A stretch of 64,000 nucleotides of DNA from the NCBI GenBank assembly GCA_021229015.1, contig CM037778.1, positions 88,236,145 through 88,300,144 on the forward strand. Direction: 5' to 3'. The notes under the pieces were generated by a model, which was not told the DNA's origin, did no database searches, and was given only the letters and a program-made list of their open reading frames with translations. A program made the position numbers and the translations under genes. The DNA is from Solen grandis (taxonomy: Eukaryota > Mollusca > Bivalvia > Adapedonta > Solenidae). The first letter of the stretch is position 1. Every line of letters starts with the position of its first letter. This document shows positions 14,101-27,793 of this stretch, in pieces.

Positions 14101-14999
14101 TCCAGATTCAGGTGAGGGTAATTAAAGTTTATTTCATGTAAGAAAGTGTAAGATTTCTACGTATTTATTTAATGGCAAATGGTGTGAAATTAAAAACAAC
14201 TGAATTCAAGTAACCAAATATTGGCATTTGCTTGTTTCTTGATTGGATAGGAATCTAGAGTACTAGATGAAAATCCATGTCTGATGATGGCAGCATTGTA
14301 AATAGGCAGTTTTTAAATCTTGTCATTTCCTAACAATGACCCATTCAACTGCCCTTTTTAATATTTGTATACTGTAGATAAAATGACATGTATCTACTGC
14401 CCTGCATATTTATGCACAAATGACCATTTCACATATGTAGATTTTAAAACATTGATATATTTGGTGAAAAGAAAAAATAGATACTGAACAAATGATCTGA
14501 CATGCCTTGACATTTCAAATCAGACTTTACTGAAATGGTTCATGAAAATTTTATTAATGTAATCCTTCTATTCATCGAGTGATCTTCAATATTGTAAATG
14601 CAAGTATTTATTTACTTTGAACAAATTAGATTAAAACTCTCAAATAAATGCATTCTTGCATCTGTGCTGAAATATTTTAAGCATTTTAAAAAACATTGTT
14701 GTAATTTAATGATTGATGTTTTATTTATGTCTATTAATAACATGTTCACATAAATCATAATTTGATTCTTTATTAGATGCCTTCATAAATCCTGCGGTTG
14801 CTTGCCATTCTCCCCACTCAAGTCGTCAGAGGTGGTAACCGCATGCATGCGTTTGCACAACATGTGCATAGATCTTGGATGTGTGGCACCAGAAGGTGGA
14901 ATTGATTTGGAGGAGGAGGAAGAGATAGAGGACTTTGTTTACAGCGGGGACACAACTCAGGGGAATGTCATAAGGCAGCAACTTATTAATCATTTTTAG
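11111..14999 (+). pseudogene. HARBI1: HARBI1-like Harbinger transposase (frameshifted)
   Basis: Four exons fit together: 11111-11320, 12795-13132, 13859-14111 and 14777-14999 (stop TAG). The product is the DDE nuclease that cuts and joins the transposon ends in the nucleus. The triad is visible: D in VGAVDGT (codon at 13020-13022), D in GDSGYP in exon 3, and E in VVERAFGLLKSRF. The C-terminal part has the typical ACMRLHNMC segment and an acidic tail. Between GDSGYP and the ERAFG motif, near 14005-14015 in an AAAACCCAACCC run, the frame shifts by one base, which also explains why exon 3 length does not fit exon 4. This copy is probably unable to make active nuclease. Confidence 0.85.
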
Positions 15000-15019
15000 C
15001 TCCACTATTTAAAGAATAT

Positions 15020-18000
15020 TTACATTTCTGGAATTTTTATGATTGGTGAGACTTGGAGATAAGAACTTGATGACATGAGAGAAAAAGATATGGACTGTAG
15101 TAGAGAGTTAGTTTTTTCTGTTTCTTTCAGTTGTTTCTCCATTAATTGAAGTTTTTCTTTTTTGAGCTTGATCTTCTCCCTCTCCATGTCCAGCATCTGA
15201 CGGTGACAGTCACAATCATCTGTCAAAAATAATTGGATAGTCACAAAATTATAATGAATTTAATTGAATTTAAATAAATAGTAGTTACATACATGAAGCT
15301 CAACAAAATATACAGGGTAATTCTATAAATAGTTTGCCAGGCTGGTGTCAGTATAATGTGACCGAGTGTTGTCATGTGTATATAATGTGGCTACCTTTTC
15401 TCTCTGAAGTCGAATGAATGAAATTCTTTCTTTATTTAATTTGAAATCAATATGGCAATATACATTAAAAGAAAAAAAACTTTTCATGTGGATGAGTATT
15501 AATCTAAAACATTTTTTTAAATCCCCTGCGACTGTTTAAGCTATTTTTTTTTTTTCTTCATATGCATATATACACTGATATGAAATTATATTTTTTCTGT
15601 TATTCTTTTCTTTACAAAGGGTTTTGTATTTGTATCTTATAATGAATGGGTCAACTTCCTTCAGGTTTAATTTTGATAAATAAAAAATGTTAGATAAACA
15701 GTGAAACCTTGATAGTAAGACCACAATTGGTCCCAGCAACAAGTGGTCTTAATAGCAAGGTGGTCTTTATATTGAATTTTAGTAATATAATTTGAACAGT
15801 ACATAAAACTCTTTGTCAGTCTTTCTGTCACGAGTTTTTGTCACGCTATCAAGCATGTGACAAATGCCTCCAAGGAATATATTGACCATGAAAAGTGATA
15901 ACATGAACAATAATTACATGTTCTTGATTGCTTCCTTTTCAGTGTATGTCGTTTATGTTTCACTTCAGTTTCTGGAGGCACATCTAAAAAAGTATCATAG
16001 ATTTAATTCTGAAACATACCATAGATATACATTGGAACAATGGACAACTAGTACTTTGGATGAGCTTCCATATTTTATATGAAATTTGTAATATTGCTGG
16101 GAAAAAGTTATAGTTTTTGCCAATTATTTATGTTTTGAGTAACAGTAAATGGGAGGTTTTTTTTAACTCGACTATTTGAAGAATATGAGAGCTATTGTAG
16201 TCGCCCTTGCATTGACGTTTTTTATGGATTTGGCTATGAAGTTTGGAAGTGAGTTCAGTGGCACCAGGAAAACAAGGATGATAACAATTGGACTGAATTT
16301 TAAACAAATGATGGCCCTTTCCTAAATTGGATACTTGGTTAAAGTTTTACATGTATGAGTTATGGTATGTCTCAGTAACTAGGCATGGGATTGATTTTGG
16401 TCTTTATAAACATATTTAGGGGTATCAGACTATCAAGGTTTATCATTTTTGACTATAATTATATACATGGTATGTGAAGGGCAAGATTTGAAATAGATTT
16501 CATTGGTTTACCAACATGCATTTTGAACAGTCAAGTGTGCTGTCCTCTGACAGCTCTTATTTTTCATGTTTTCATATAAATAGTCACCTGTTGGGACATT
16601 GTCATCTGACTCAGAGACTTCTGTGTTCTCTTTAGACTAGTCCGAAAAATTTGTACATGCATACATAATTTTTAAGATGTAATCAGTTGCTGTTATGATA
16701 AGGGTGATTTTGTTTATTTATCATTGTGAAGTGAGAGACATAGATGTCATTATGATATGATACTTTGCATAAATTATGTTATATTTAATGACATTATAAA
16801 TAACATACAGCTGTTCATTGGCTTTGGCATTCTTAAATAATCAAATTTACTTGTTTTTCTGATGATAATCAAGATATATACCGCTAAGGTTTGTTACAGA
16901 ACATGATGGAAGTGGCTCCTCTCTGTTTGTTCTGGCTGGTGAGTCAGCAATTTGACCTATAAGCATAAATTGGAAATCCAATATTTGATGTACCAGTATG
17001 TGTATAAGGATGTAGATAAGCATGTAATAGATATCTGTTATTGAGTTTAACTCTGCTGTGTTGATTTAAATAAATCCCTCAAAAAACCTACTTTCATTTC
17101 AGGCTTTTTGTATTTCACACTTTGGGTTGATGTATTTAAATCTTTTTGAAAATAACAACATAGTTTATTTCTTTACTTACCATTCAAATTTTGGGTGAAT
17201 GTGTCAATGCCACCATCAATCCCCTCTATTTGTGTCTCACTCATGATACCAAGTATCTGCACAATTGTATATATTTAATTAAATATGTTCAGTCAACACT
17301 GTTCTAAATCTGTTACTATCGTATTTGTATTACTTTTATCATTCACATCATGGAGTATAACCATTTGCAGTTAATTAAAGTTATTTTTTCATGTTTGTTT
17401 AGGATCAACAGTTTTATGATGGGCATATTGTTATGCGATTGTATTATTCCTAAGACAGCAATTAACCAATTTTATTCTGGTTTCAATTTTAAATGAACTT
17501 GTAACATTACATAACAGTAATGTCTTGGAAATCCTTATTGTTAATACTTCTGAAAGGGTAGCAAATACATGTAAATGTCGCCCTTTATTGATAAGGAAAT
17601 GTCGTTACAAAGGGTAAAAAAAGGGATATGTTTTTTTAAAAAGGGGAAAGGTTAAAAAAAATGTCAGTGGTTAAAAAAGAGGGTCCTTCGGGAGACAAGA
17701 AACAGAACTGATTTTATTTTTGGCCTTTCTAAGCTAAGACATTGAAAGATTTTTTTTTCCAACAGTCAAATTTGAATGAACTATTTTAACATTATTCATA
17801 TTCTGACACACAAGTTAAAAAAAGTCATAATTAAATTATTAGAAATTAACGTAATAAACGTGTGCATAAATTAATGAATTCAAATATATTGTACACTGAC
17901 AGCATTACATATGTAATATATGTAGTGCAATAAAAATGATCACAATGCTGTGTTTTATATTTTTTTTTTTCACCCAAAGTACCTGAATTGTATAAATATT

Positions 18001-19060
18001 TTGTCTGAAATGTGTTTGTTGAAACAAACAAACAAAACAAAAATCAGTACCAATACCGATTTTTTTTTACATAATTTTACATAACTACCTTCTGGATGCA
18101 TTGGGAAAAAATGTCCATTCAAGGAAATTAGGGTTAAGTACTTTCCTTTAATCTCTCGTTTCTCTCACTTTGTAAATGTATGTTTGTGTTAAAATCTACC
18201 TTCTCTTCATGGTCTTTCAAATTATTTGGGGGAGGGCCTCCACCAGTGGCACGGGCAAAATCCCTGCGTTGCCTTTCTTTCTTTTTAAGCGAAGACTTCA
18301 AATCTGCCCATTTTTTTTTGCACTCATCAACCGTTCTTATTGTGCAACCCTGAGCATTCACTCTAGATAATGCAAGAGAGTTACAAACATAGATGCAGAA
18401 TTACATATTTTTACATGATAGCAAAAATAACACATCATTAATGCGGCTGCTGTCCAGATAAATGCATCTAGATTCGATATTTATGAAATTTTAGCAAACC
18501 AAACAGGGTTATTGAAAATGAAAAATAATTGTTTAACGTGTTTTATTTTTTAATATTTTTATTTTTTAATAGTTTTTATATTTACTGATATTGATAAAAT
18601 ATCTTATTTCATTTATTTTTCTCTACCAACCTTCTTTATATGGTTTAGAAAGTCTGTAAAATTATTATATAGAGGGTAGGTATTCCTCTCCAGTTATAAG
18701 AAAGGGGTAGATCGTAATTTGACTCCCGGTACGCTTACATATATTTTTTTTCATGCGGCTAAAATGATATCAAAACATTTTATAATAGATACTATAAAAG
18801 TCCATTCTGTTAATTAATCTTTCCAGGAAAAAATATAACAAACACATCTTGGACAGTATCATTTGTATAATGTAGATCTAAATATAGCTAATTTCACACC
18901 GTTCTGATATGCCTTTCCAGCATGTCAGCTTTTGATTGGCAGTGAGATGCAATGACAGGCGCCCCTCAATGACAGAAATGATCTCCGTTACGCCGTCGAT
19001 TAGTATGGCGGTTTCAGTTTCCGACCAGTTACCTTTTCGTGACTTGTTCTTCAATGACAT
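15020..19060 (-). CDS. Myb/SANT-like DNA-binding protein of the Harbinger element
   Basis: Six minus-strand exons agree in phase: 19060-18900, 18362-18200, 17256-17181, 16956-16898, 16636-16588 and 15219-15020, giving about 235 residues with no break. The N-terminal third is a Myb/SANT-like trihelix domain (KGNWSETETAILIDGV, then RTVDECKKKWADLKSSLKKK). The middle is short and acidic, and the C-terminus is a charged coiled coil (EREKIKLKKEKLQLMEKQL). In this superfamily the Myb-like partner binds transposon ends and brings the nuclease into the nucleus. An upstream in-frame ATG at 19126 is a possible alternative start; I chose 19060 because family members begin close to the SANT domain. It is intact although the transposase is not. 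Confidence 0.75.
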
Positions 19061-19323
19061 TTTGACGTCTGCTATAGGTCTTCTATCGGGTCCGCGCAAC
19101 CGGATGTTTGACGTTACCATGCGCATAATTGAACCTCCGACGTTAAAGAGTACTTACGAAGTTCGTAAGTGCGAGTTTCGTAGGAAAGTTCGTACGAAGG
19201 TGTTAGTGAAACGCACGTAAGATTTTCGTAAGATCTTCGTACGATAGTTTTCGTACGACTACGAATATCAACTTCGTACGAAGTTTAGTGAAACGGGCCC
19301 CTGATGATTGTGATTGTAAGAAG

Positions 19324-20093
19324 GTATGTAACAGTATACTAAATATGTATAAATGATTTTAGCGCCAGCGTTGCCTGGTTGAAATTGACTCTATTGATAT
19401 TTCTCAACTATCATGCTTATATCATTCAAGGAAATGCATAAGGATACTTAGGGGAATCATGTTAAATCTACTCACATTAAATGGATTATTACTATGTAAT
19501 TTCAGTGGGTTAATAATATGATTTATGATATTCAGAAAAGGTCAAAGTAAGTGAACATTTCTTCTGATTTCATTTGATTTAGCGAATGCAAAAATATAAA
19601 TGAACAGTATTTTTCATTTTGTATAACGCTGACGACTTGAAATTAAAATATCACGGAGTGATGGAAAATCCTCAAATTAATTGCAGTTACATTGTTTACA
19701 TTCTTCACTAGTGTATTCGATTGTATGCAGTCATGCATACTATGCATTGAAACAAATAATTAGGATTCGTTGTTTAGACTTATAAACAGATCGATGATTG
19801 ACATGTCAACATGCTAATTTATTTTAAAATATGATGATATTATAAAGTAAAGAATAATATATGTGAGGAATAATCAATATGTTAATCAATTTTCGATCAG
19901 TCAAACCCTATTTCACGTCTTCAAAAATACTTATATTACACTTGACCCTGTACAAGTTTTGCTGCAATAAAATTAATTCATAACAGTAAAATATGAGAAT
20001 GTTATATATTGCTGATAAGAATTTTGTAATGACTAACTATAACTGAATGTTAAAATCGTAAAACTGTACAGTACCTAAGTAAAATATATACTT

Positions 20094-20142
<49 letters not shown>

Positions 20143-20236
20143 CATAATATAGAAAAAAATCTGTCAGCATAAAATCATTGAACCAAATACAAAAATATTA
20201 CAATGAGTTTTGACTCTGCATCTATCATTAATGTAG
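19324..20236 (+). other. Intron of copy 1 after the membrane exon, with AT microsatellite
   Basis: No coding exon was found apart from the juxtamembrane exon that follows. A pure AT dinucleotide run occupies about 20093-20139. Sequence is otherwise unremarkable AT-rich DNA. Confidence 0.6.
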
Positions 20237-21126
20237 GTTAAAGCACAAGAATGCTAACGGTGAAGATAGTCCCCTGCACAGAATGCATGTATATGCCTCC
20301 ACGTCATCATCTGGAAGCCCGTCTGGTTAGCATTTTAGATTTGAACAACTCTAATTAAATATTCAATTTTGTTTTATTCTTCTATTTTATACTACTAAAC
20401 TGATTCCCGGGCTTGACCAATATATACAACAAATAATGGTTACCTACTCGACCACAAATGGAACTTGCACTATAAGACGTAAGAACTAACTTAAATTAAT
20501 TATAAAAATGTCTGGATCATGACCTCAATTCTATATTATAGCCATACATATATATTGCGTATATGCTCTTATCTAGGTTTCATTTTCAATTTATGTTCAT
20601 AGTATATGTATTTAGTTGCTGCAACTTGTTTTGTACGAGTAGCACACAACGATTTTATAGTAGTAACATTATTTTGTAACACACACTTTCATTGATATTG
20701 TAGCGTATTTATTTTTATTTTTTCTGTATAAACATTCTTATACTTCTTTTGCAATAAATTCGTAGGTATTTCTACAAATTGCAGACTTAGACAGCTTGCA
20801 AAATTATATGTTTCCATCGTCAATATTGTAAATTGCAAAATCAGTTGTGTACAAATATTGTATTTCATCTAGTTTTCAAAACCGGAAAAGACAAAGCAAA
20901 TATATACGTAAATGAAGTCGTCGACAGAATCTCTAAACACAACTATGACAATTTTGCAAATGATGCTAGAGCTATGGCACACATAGAGGATCGTTCAAAC
21001 AAACCAATGAAGTTCCACTGGAATGAAGACTTCAAACATTTCACCACCGTAACTCGTATCAGTCTGGCAGATTTAGCTGACTATGTACTTCAGAAAAATA
21101 TAAATTTCTTTCAAAAAGAATTCAAA
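20237..21126 (+). CDS. Juxtamembrane exons of the receptor phosphatase, copy 1
   Basis: Exons 20237-20325 (89 bases, acceptor after ATGTAG, donor GTTAGC) and 20873-21126 (254 bases, donor GTAAGA) link the membrane helix to the phosphatase. The first restores an arginine codon across the junction with the membrane exon and encodes a short charged/serine-rich stretch; the second includes KFHWNEDFKHFT and LADLADYVLQKN, then ends at the conserved EF that opens a PTP domain. The first exon was found only by requiring phase continuity, so it is less certain than the second. Confidence 0.65.
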
Positions 21127-21271
21127 GTAAGACGTTTATTTTTTTCATGTCAAACCTATCTTTTAGGTATATTTTCACACGTATATTATTTGTAATGCAT
21201 GTGCATAAACATTTTTCATCTTTTATTTTGTGAGTGTGTGTTTCTTTAATTTAACATCACACCAATATTAA

Positions 21272-21322
<51 letters not shown>

Positions 21323-22025
21323 TTATTTTGTTTCAATTATACAGAATTTTGTCTCACTGCGATGCCACATGCATGACAATACAACCAGTTGCATTATGCT
21401 AACATCAGCTTAACAAGTCATTGTACTGTCCTTATAAGATGAGAATCAAGCTTATTTAATTTTAAATTTGATACGGGAAGAGAAGAAACTTTCAAATTTA
21501 AGCTCGGTGCCCGAACCCTCCGATCCACTTATACTCTTTCCTGTAAACGTTACGTACATCTTTCTGCTCCGTGGCTTTTAGGTCAATGTCAATGCCTCGC
21601 TTTTATCTTAACAGACATTGGAGATTATACATAAACTTAAGGCAATATTTTGCATACAACTCAATGATAATTTGCTCCAAAGTCAGCATTAAGCATAATG
21701 CTTTTACACATTTATTTCATGAAAAAATTTCTTTCTGAAAACTGCCGTTGTTGACATTATGCACGATGAATATGGATCCTGCAATATGCATCTTGATTTA
21801 TTATTAAAGTTACCTAAAACTTATACATTTGTATTCCGAATACTTCTAAATTAAACAAGCTACAATAGTTCCAAAGTTTTAAAAAGGCATTGTATTTGTA
21901 CAATGTCCATGAACTGTTTTATGCATTTATATAGATAGCCTTCTTGTGAAATTATCGACAGTAACAGACACGCAAGACGCACATGTTTGGCAAACATTGA
22001 TAATATAATCATCATTTTAAAATAG
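21127..22025 (+). other. Intron with AT microsatellite
   Basis: The sequence between the juxtamembrane and first D1 exons holds an AT dinucleotide tract at about 21273-21321 and no recognised gene. Confidence 0.6.
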
Positions 22026-25000
22026 GAGTTTCCAAATGGACTTCAGAAGTCATGTGAAGTGTCCCAGGTGCCAGAAAACACACCAAGAAATCGCTATAAA
22101 GATGTTTATCCATGTAAGTAGTGCGGTATGACATTAAACAGTATATGTTCCGCGACAGAATATTAAATTCAAACATGTTAACATTTTGAATGTAAAAATT
22201 GTTTGCATCACTAATATATTTTGTTTCCTAGAGTAGAGATCTAAAGGTATAGTATGCATGACTACATACCCCGAACTATCTTTGCAGATGATGATTTTAG
22301 AGTAAAACTACAAGGAAGACAGTATGGGGACTATATCAACGCAAGTTATATTGATGTATGTTCAGTTTTTCTACGTAATTTGTGTATTTTAGTACAGTTA
22401 ATGATTTGTTATATATTCCATATAAATTGATAGTTGTATCTTGTAGACAAAATCTGAAAACGATATCTGAATTATATAACTTTCTGCTCATTCTGATATG
22501 TCATTATCATCATTTTATATATTTAACAAATTAAATATATTCTATTACACGATCTTTTTCAGGGGTATAAAACAGAAAGAGCCTACATTGCTTGTTTGGG
22601 TAAAGCGTTTTTGAGATTAAAGAGTGATTTCTTTGTTTTCTCTTCGGCATGAAATTAAATATTAATCACAAATACAAATATCCGATTCAAATAGCTATAA
22701 TAAAAATATTTTTACTCTCCGACGAGACAATATAATCTTTAGGAATATGCTACTATATAATTTACCTTTAAACCTATTTAAGTATTCTGTAGTATTCTAT
22801 AGAATTTTTATTGCGGAGCTTGAAAGTGGGCATAATGAAGTCACACTCGCACGAAAAAAATAATGCGTTAAAGGCATTAATTTAATTGTAAGTATCTGTT
22901 TTACGTCAAGGGCCCATGAAGAAACACTCAGAGGACTTCAAGATATTCTGGCTCATGGTTTGGCAACAGAAAGTTGAAATAATTGTCATGGTTACCAATT
23001 TGTTCGAGGAAGAGGGAGTAAGTTTCTGCCTATTAATTCTCAGAGTGCACCACATATTCATGCTTGTCAAAATTTAAAACCGTGATGGCATAGTGGTTAT
23101 GTAAACCGCTTGTTACTTACCAAATGGATTTTTTTTTCAAAGACGGTACCTTAATACGTTTATCAAAATATACTCAATATTAAGACGAACAAATGATATT
23201 TTGCTAGAATCCTCATGATTGTACCGCATCCCTTAAAATAAAGAAAATATAAAACTATAAAAAATTTGGAATGTATTTTTTTCACATTTGTTTATTGCAA
23301 AAGAACTTTGGACTTGATAAAATATAAATTTATAATAATTTATAGCTAAATATAGACATTAAATCAATGATTACTACATATTGCTATTATTATTCACTAG
23401 ATATCGCTATTTATCAATCACCGCTATTTCTTAATAAAATTTCACGTTATTTTAAATTATAATGTAAAATTTAATATCTATTTTCAATACAAAAATGTGG
23501 ACTATCGTATATATTAAAGTAATTTAATGTTTCAAATTTCAGAAAGTGAAATGTGAGCAATATTGGCCAGATTCTTGCACCTCTGAATCTTATGGGAACA
23601 TTGTGGTCGCTTGTCATACTGAGGACGAGTACTCAGACTTCACAATACGGAGTTGTACTGTTTCTAATGTAATTTCTAATATTTCTTAAAATCAATGAAG
23701 TTACGCCACCTTTAAAAAAATCTTTATTTCTCCTCTCCTGACCCTAGTCTAGAGAAGTGGGTCGGTAGTTAGGCATTTTTTTCCTGCTCATTACATATCA
23801 TAACATGCATGTGTCGGAGACTTTCAACTTGCAGTTTTGTACAAGCTGTATTTGTTCCTCCTTCTATTAATTATGTTCAATCTAAAACAATACTTGACTT
23901 TACAGAGATATACTGTATATTTAGTTTCTATTCTGGTATTAAAAGCTCGGTATCAAAAAGAACAGAGAATTAACTTCTTTTAACATCTTTCATTTAATAA
24001 TATCAAATAATTCAAAGGTGCAAACGGACGACCAAATAGTATGACTAGACTTTAAACTATATAACTTATACATGTACTTGAACAGTATGACAGACTTAAA
24101 CTTTATGACTAAATATACATGTACTTGAAAAGTATGACAGACTCAAACTGTATAACTAAATATACATGTACTTGTAAAGTATGACAGACTTAAACTGTAT
24201 AACTAAATATACATGTACTTGAAAAGTATGACAGACTTAAACTTTATGACTAAATATACATGTACTTGAAAAGTATGACAGACTTAAACTGTATAACTAA
24301 ATATACATGTACTTGAAAAGTATGACAGACTCAAACTGTATGACTAAATATACATGTACTTGAACAGTATGACAGACTTAAACTGTATAACTAAATATAC
24401 ATGTACTTGAAAAGTATGACAGATTTAAACTGTATAACTAAATATACATTTACTTGAACAGTATGACCAACTTAAACTGCAGAACTAAATATACATGTAC
24501 TTGAACAGTATGACAGACTTAAACTGTATAACTAAATATACATGTACTTGAAAAGTATGACAGACTTAAACTGTATAACTAAATATACATTTACTTGAAC
24601 AATATGAAAGACTTCAACTATATAACTAAATATACATTTACTTGAAAAGTATGACAGATTTAAACTGTATAACTAAATATACATGTACTTGAAATGTATG
24701 ACAGACTTAAACTGTATGACTAAATATACATGTACTTGAAAAGTATGACAGACTTAAACTGTATAACTAAATATACATGTACTTTTTTTGAATAAATTGA
24801 CGCATAAATTTGGTTAGTCCTGAATGATATCCTCGAATACCGCAGTCCAAGTGAAGTCGTTATCCTACGCGTGGAAAACATTTGGGCATCCTGGAAATGA
24901 TTTCTTAGTTTTATCTTTAACATTGAACAAGGAAGGATTTATCGATGCTTCGTCTTGGACCACTTAACCTCTACCAAGATAACCAAGGTACCCCAATGAA

Positions 25001-27761
25001 ACACAAGGAAATATTGATTATCTCCGTGAAAGGCCATGAGGTTGGAAATGTAGTTGAAGCATTATAGGGAATTTACCTAGTACGTTCTGAATTCTGTTTC
25101 TAGTAAGCGATAATATTTAATGTTATCATACATATATATTCATCAAATGATAATATATGTGACTGATTAAAAATATTCTAAGAGTCACATGACTTTTTTT
25201 TAAACACATGCATGGACCTAAAAGAGAGAGTATAGTACTCTGAATGTCATACCTGAAATGTTTTGGTTCAAGAGGTGGAATAAAAAGCAATACAAGATCA
25301 CATTTACTCATTTTCTTCAAATAATACTTCCATGAGTGATGATATACTTCAATGAATTAATTTTAAATGACAAATAAATTGACTGCGAAACTCTAAAGTG
25401 GAACAGATTGTGCAAGATAATAAACAACATTAAAATGTCGTAGTAAAACGAAGTTAAACATAAGGCCATTCATTAAAATAAATTGATTTTTATGTTTTGG
25501 AAAGTCTTTCATTTCTTTATTTTTCGGTTCAATCCGAGGATATCGGCGATTCGGTTTTGGCAAGTGGTAATTTTGGATACATCTGCGAAATTGATCCTAT
25601 GTATACTTCTCTGAGGAATACAGTCAGTTGTGATAATTTTATTTCGTACAAGTAATTGTGTATTTAGTCGATAATAATGTTTCTGGATGATTACAAAACA
25701 GGCATTCTGTAGGTTGCCTTTACCGAGTGGCCGCCATTAAAATTGAAACTCCGCCCCTTTAAGTCAACTGTCTCGTCAACAATTGGTGTTGGCGGAGATT
25801 TGATGCGCGTGCAATATATCAACTCAATGAACCTTGACGATGTACACACAGTGTATACACTGATGTTGCACAATGTGGATTAAAAAATAACTAACAACAA
25901 AACGATCATGGAAGTCCGAACTTTCAAGAATTTTGCCTTAGTGCAAGTCGTGGAGTGACGCCGTTTTTGTGCCGGATTTGTACCTGAAAAAAAAATCGGT
26001 AAAAAAAAAGAATAGCAGATTACCCCAATAAAATATTTTGGGTCGGTGGGTTTTTTAGGGTCGATCGGGAGAGGGAAAACAAACAATTTATTTATTGTTG
26101 ACTCATCCCTTTTTTATTATGAAATTTGTATGAAAAGCCTGACCAAATATCATTTTTATTTTCAAGGCCTTCCTCGTTATGATCATTCTTACTGAAAATA
26201 TGAATGTCTTATAAGGAGTTACTGTTCATATTTCTGTCACTTTTTGTACGTATTATTTATGTGCTTTTCAATTCCATACATTTTTTCAATTTAATTATGT
26301 ATTCTAATGTTAGGGTTATAAAACTGTCAGCTGATTATAAGTTAACATGAAATTATGGGGCATGTGGTGCCTGGATAGCGTAGTGGTAATACGCTTTGCT
26401 TCTCACACATGTGTTCTGGGGTTCGATTTGTAGTCACGTACGTGAAAGAGCACATTGGTCGCCCCTCCAAACACATGGATTTTCTCCGGATTCAATATAA
26501 TGAACACTTACGCCACTACCAAAGCCACTGAGAGTGATTAATCAAGTTGTGATAATTTGTATCATAATCGATTTAATTAATTTAAAGACATGTGTTCGAT
26601 TTCCTTTTCAAACAGGGTGGCGGGGGGGGGGCGTTTTCCTGCTAATGTAATCAGGGACATTTCATGCAAGGTAAACAGGAAAATATAATTGCACTTAAGC
26701 ACTAGATACGCATAGCATAACTTCCGGGGAGATAAAAGAAAAGGAAGATATTTGAAACATGAGTCTTATTTCAGTTACAGATAAATATACACATCTTACA
26801 AACTATAACTATGTATCAATGGGCCGCCTTTGAAGCAATTACGTTTTCATAAGCAGGAACTTAAGTTGCTATTAAGTATGCCTTAGGCTCCGATTTGCAC
26901 AAAGATATTAACTACCTGTTTTCATCATACATATTTTCCTGCTCCATTGTATCACAAACTCTTAACAAATGAATTTGCATGTAGCGCCGTTCTGTAGTTT
27001 GACATCTTCTGCACTTCAGATAAACAAATTGATTTAACTGGGCCAAGCTCGGGATTTTTAAACATATTTCTTTGTTGTACCTTTGTAATGTTTTAAACGG
27101 TATCATAATCAAGCATTAAGGCTCATATGACTCAAGGCCATGACTTGCAAACAACGTGATCAAACCGATGTTGAAAAGAAAAGAAAAACTTTACGTAATT
27201 GGTTTGCATTTTTTCATTCTTTTTTTTCTTAATGTTTTTAAAGGAAAAAAAAGGTTTAATTTTAATTTTTTATTCTTATTTTCTTCATTAAGTTTTCATT
27301 TATGTGCATACAGGTACATCTGTAGGATGTGTCATCTAGATATGTTATCAAGAGTGTGTTATTATTCATTACAGCTTCCATGTGCTCCTTACTTTTTGAT
27401 AATAAATATTTGTGGTGTGATTCAATGTCCATTTCTTTCTGCCTGATTCCCAGGGAAAAGAGAACAGATGTCTGTACCAGATACATTTTACAGCCTGGCC
27501 GGACAAGAGTGTTCCTCATGACGTCACAAGTCTGATAGAATTCCGAAATAGAGTGAATAGCAATAGTTTTCGACTGAACATGGGTGGTCCCATAATTGTT
27601 CACTGCAGGTATTTTGGTTGTCTTTTTACGTAGTAGTAGTAGTAGAAGAAGAATTAGTAGTTTTGTTACGTACTAGGGGTAAAATAATCCTCGCACATAC
27701 ACGCATATCGATTTTTCACCTTCTCTGTGAAATCAATCGAGACATATATTTATTTGATTTG

Positions 27762-27793
<32 letters not shown>

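Larger units (their letters stand above)
10933..19303 (+). mobile_element. PIF/Harbinger DNA transposon, 8.4 kb
   Basis: The ends are 31-base inverted repeats, CAGGGGCCCGTTTCA at 10933 and its complement ending at 19303, with one mismatch over the 31 positions. Both subterminal regions carry several copies of the palindrome TTCGTACGAA or one-base variants. Inside are the two genes expected for this superfamily: a HARBI1-like nuclease on + and a Myb/SANT-like DNA-binding protein on -. Harbinger elements normally make a 3-base target duplication, but none is visible here. Internal older repeats lie at 12130-12360, 13545-13680, 15690-15870 and 17572-17716, and a poly-C run is at 13801-13817. Confidence 0.9.
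10841..19323 (+). pseudogene. Transmembrane exon of copy 1 split by a Harbinger transposon
   Basis: Exonic bases are 10841-10932 and 19304-19323. Joined, they make a 112-base exon, the same length and phase as the membrane exon of copy 3 (49652-49763). It encodes a short serine-rich stalk, then a hydrophobic run GGMTSVIVIIV before the insertion and MIVIVRR after it, with a basic stop-transfer end. The acceptor is TTTGTTGCAG at 10831-10840 and the donor GTATGT at 19324. The transposon sits exactly between two codons in the middle of the helix. Unless the whole element is spliced out, the receptor cannot be anchored or connected to its phosphatase. Confidence 0.8.

Noticed and set aside
24034..24785. 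Regular repeat array resembling a CRISPR array
   Set aside because: Units are contiguous with no unique spacers, and the context is a eukaryotic intron; it is a minisatellite.
26365..26440. A tRNA gene
   Set aside because: A and B boxes are present but the cloverleaf arms do not pair properly and a SINE body follows.
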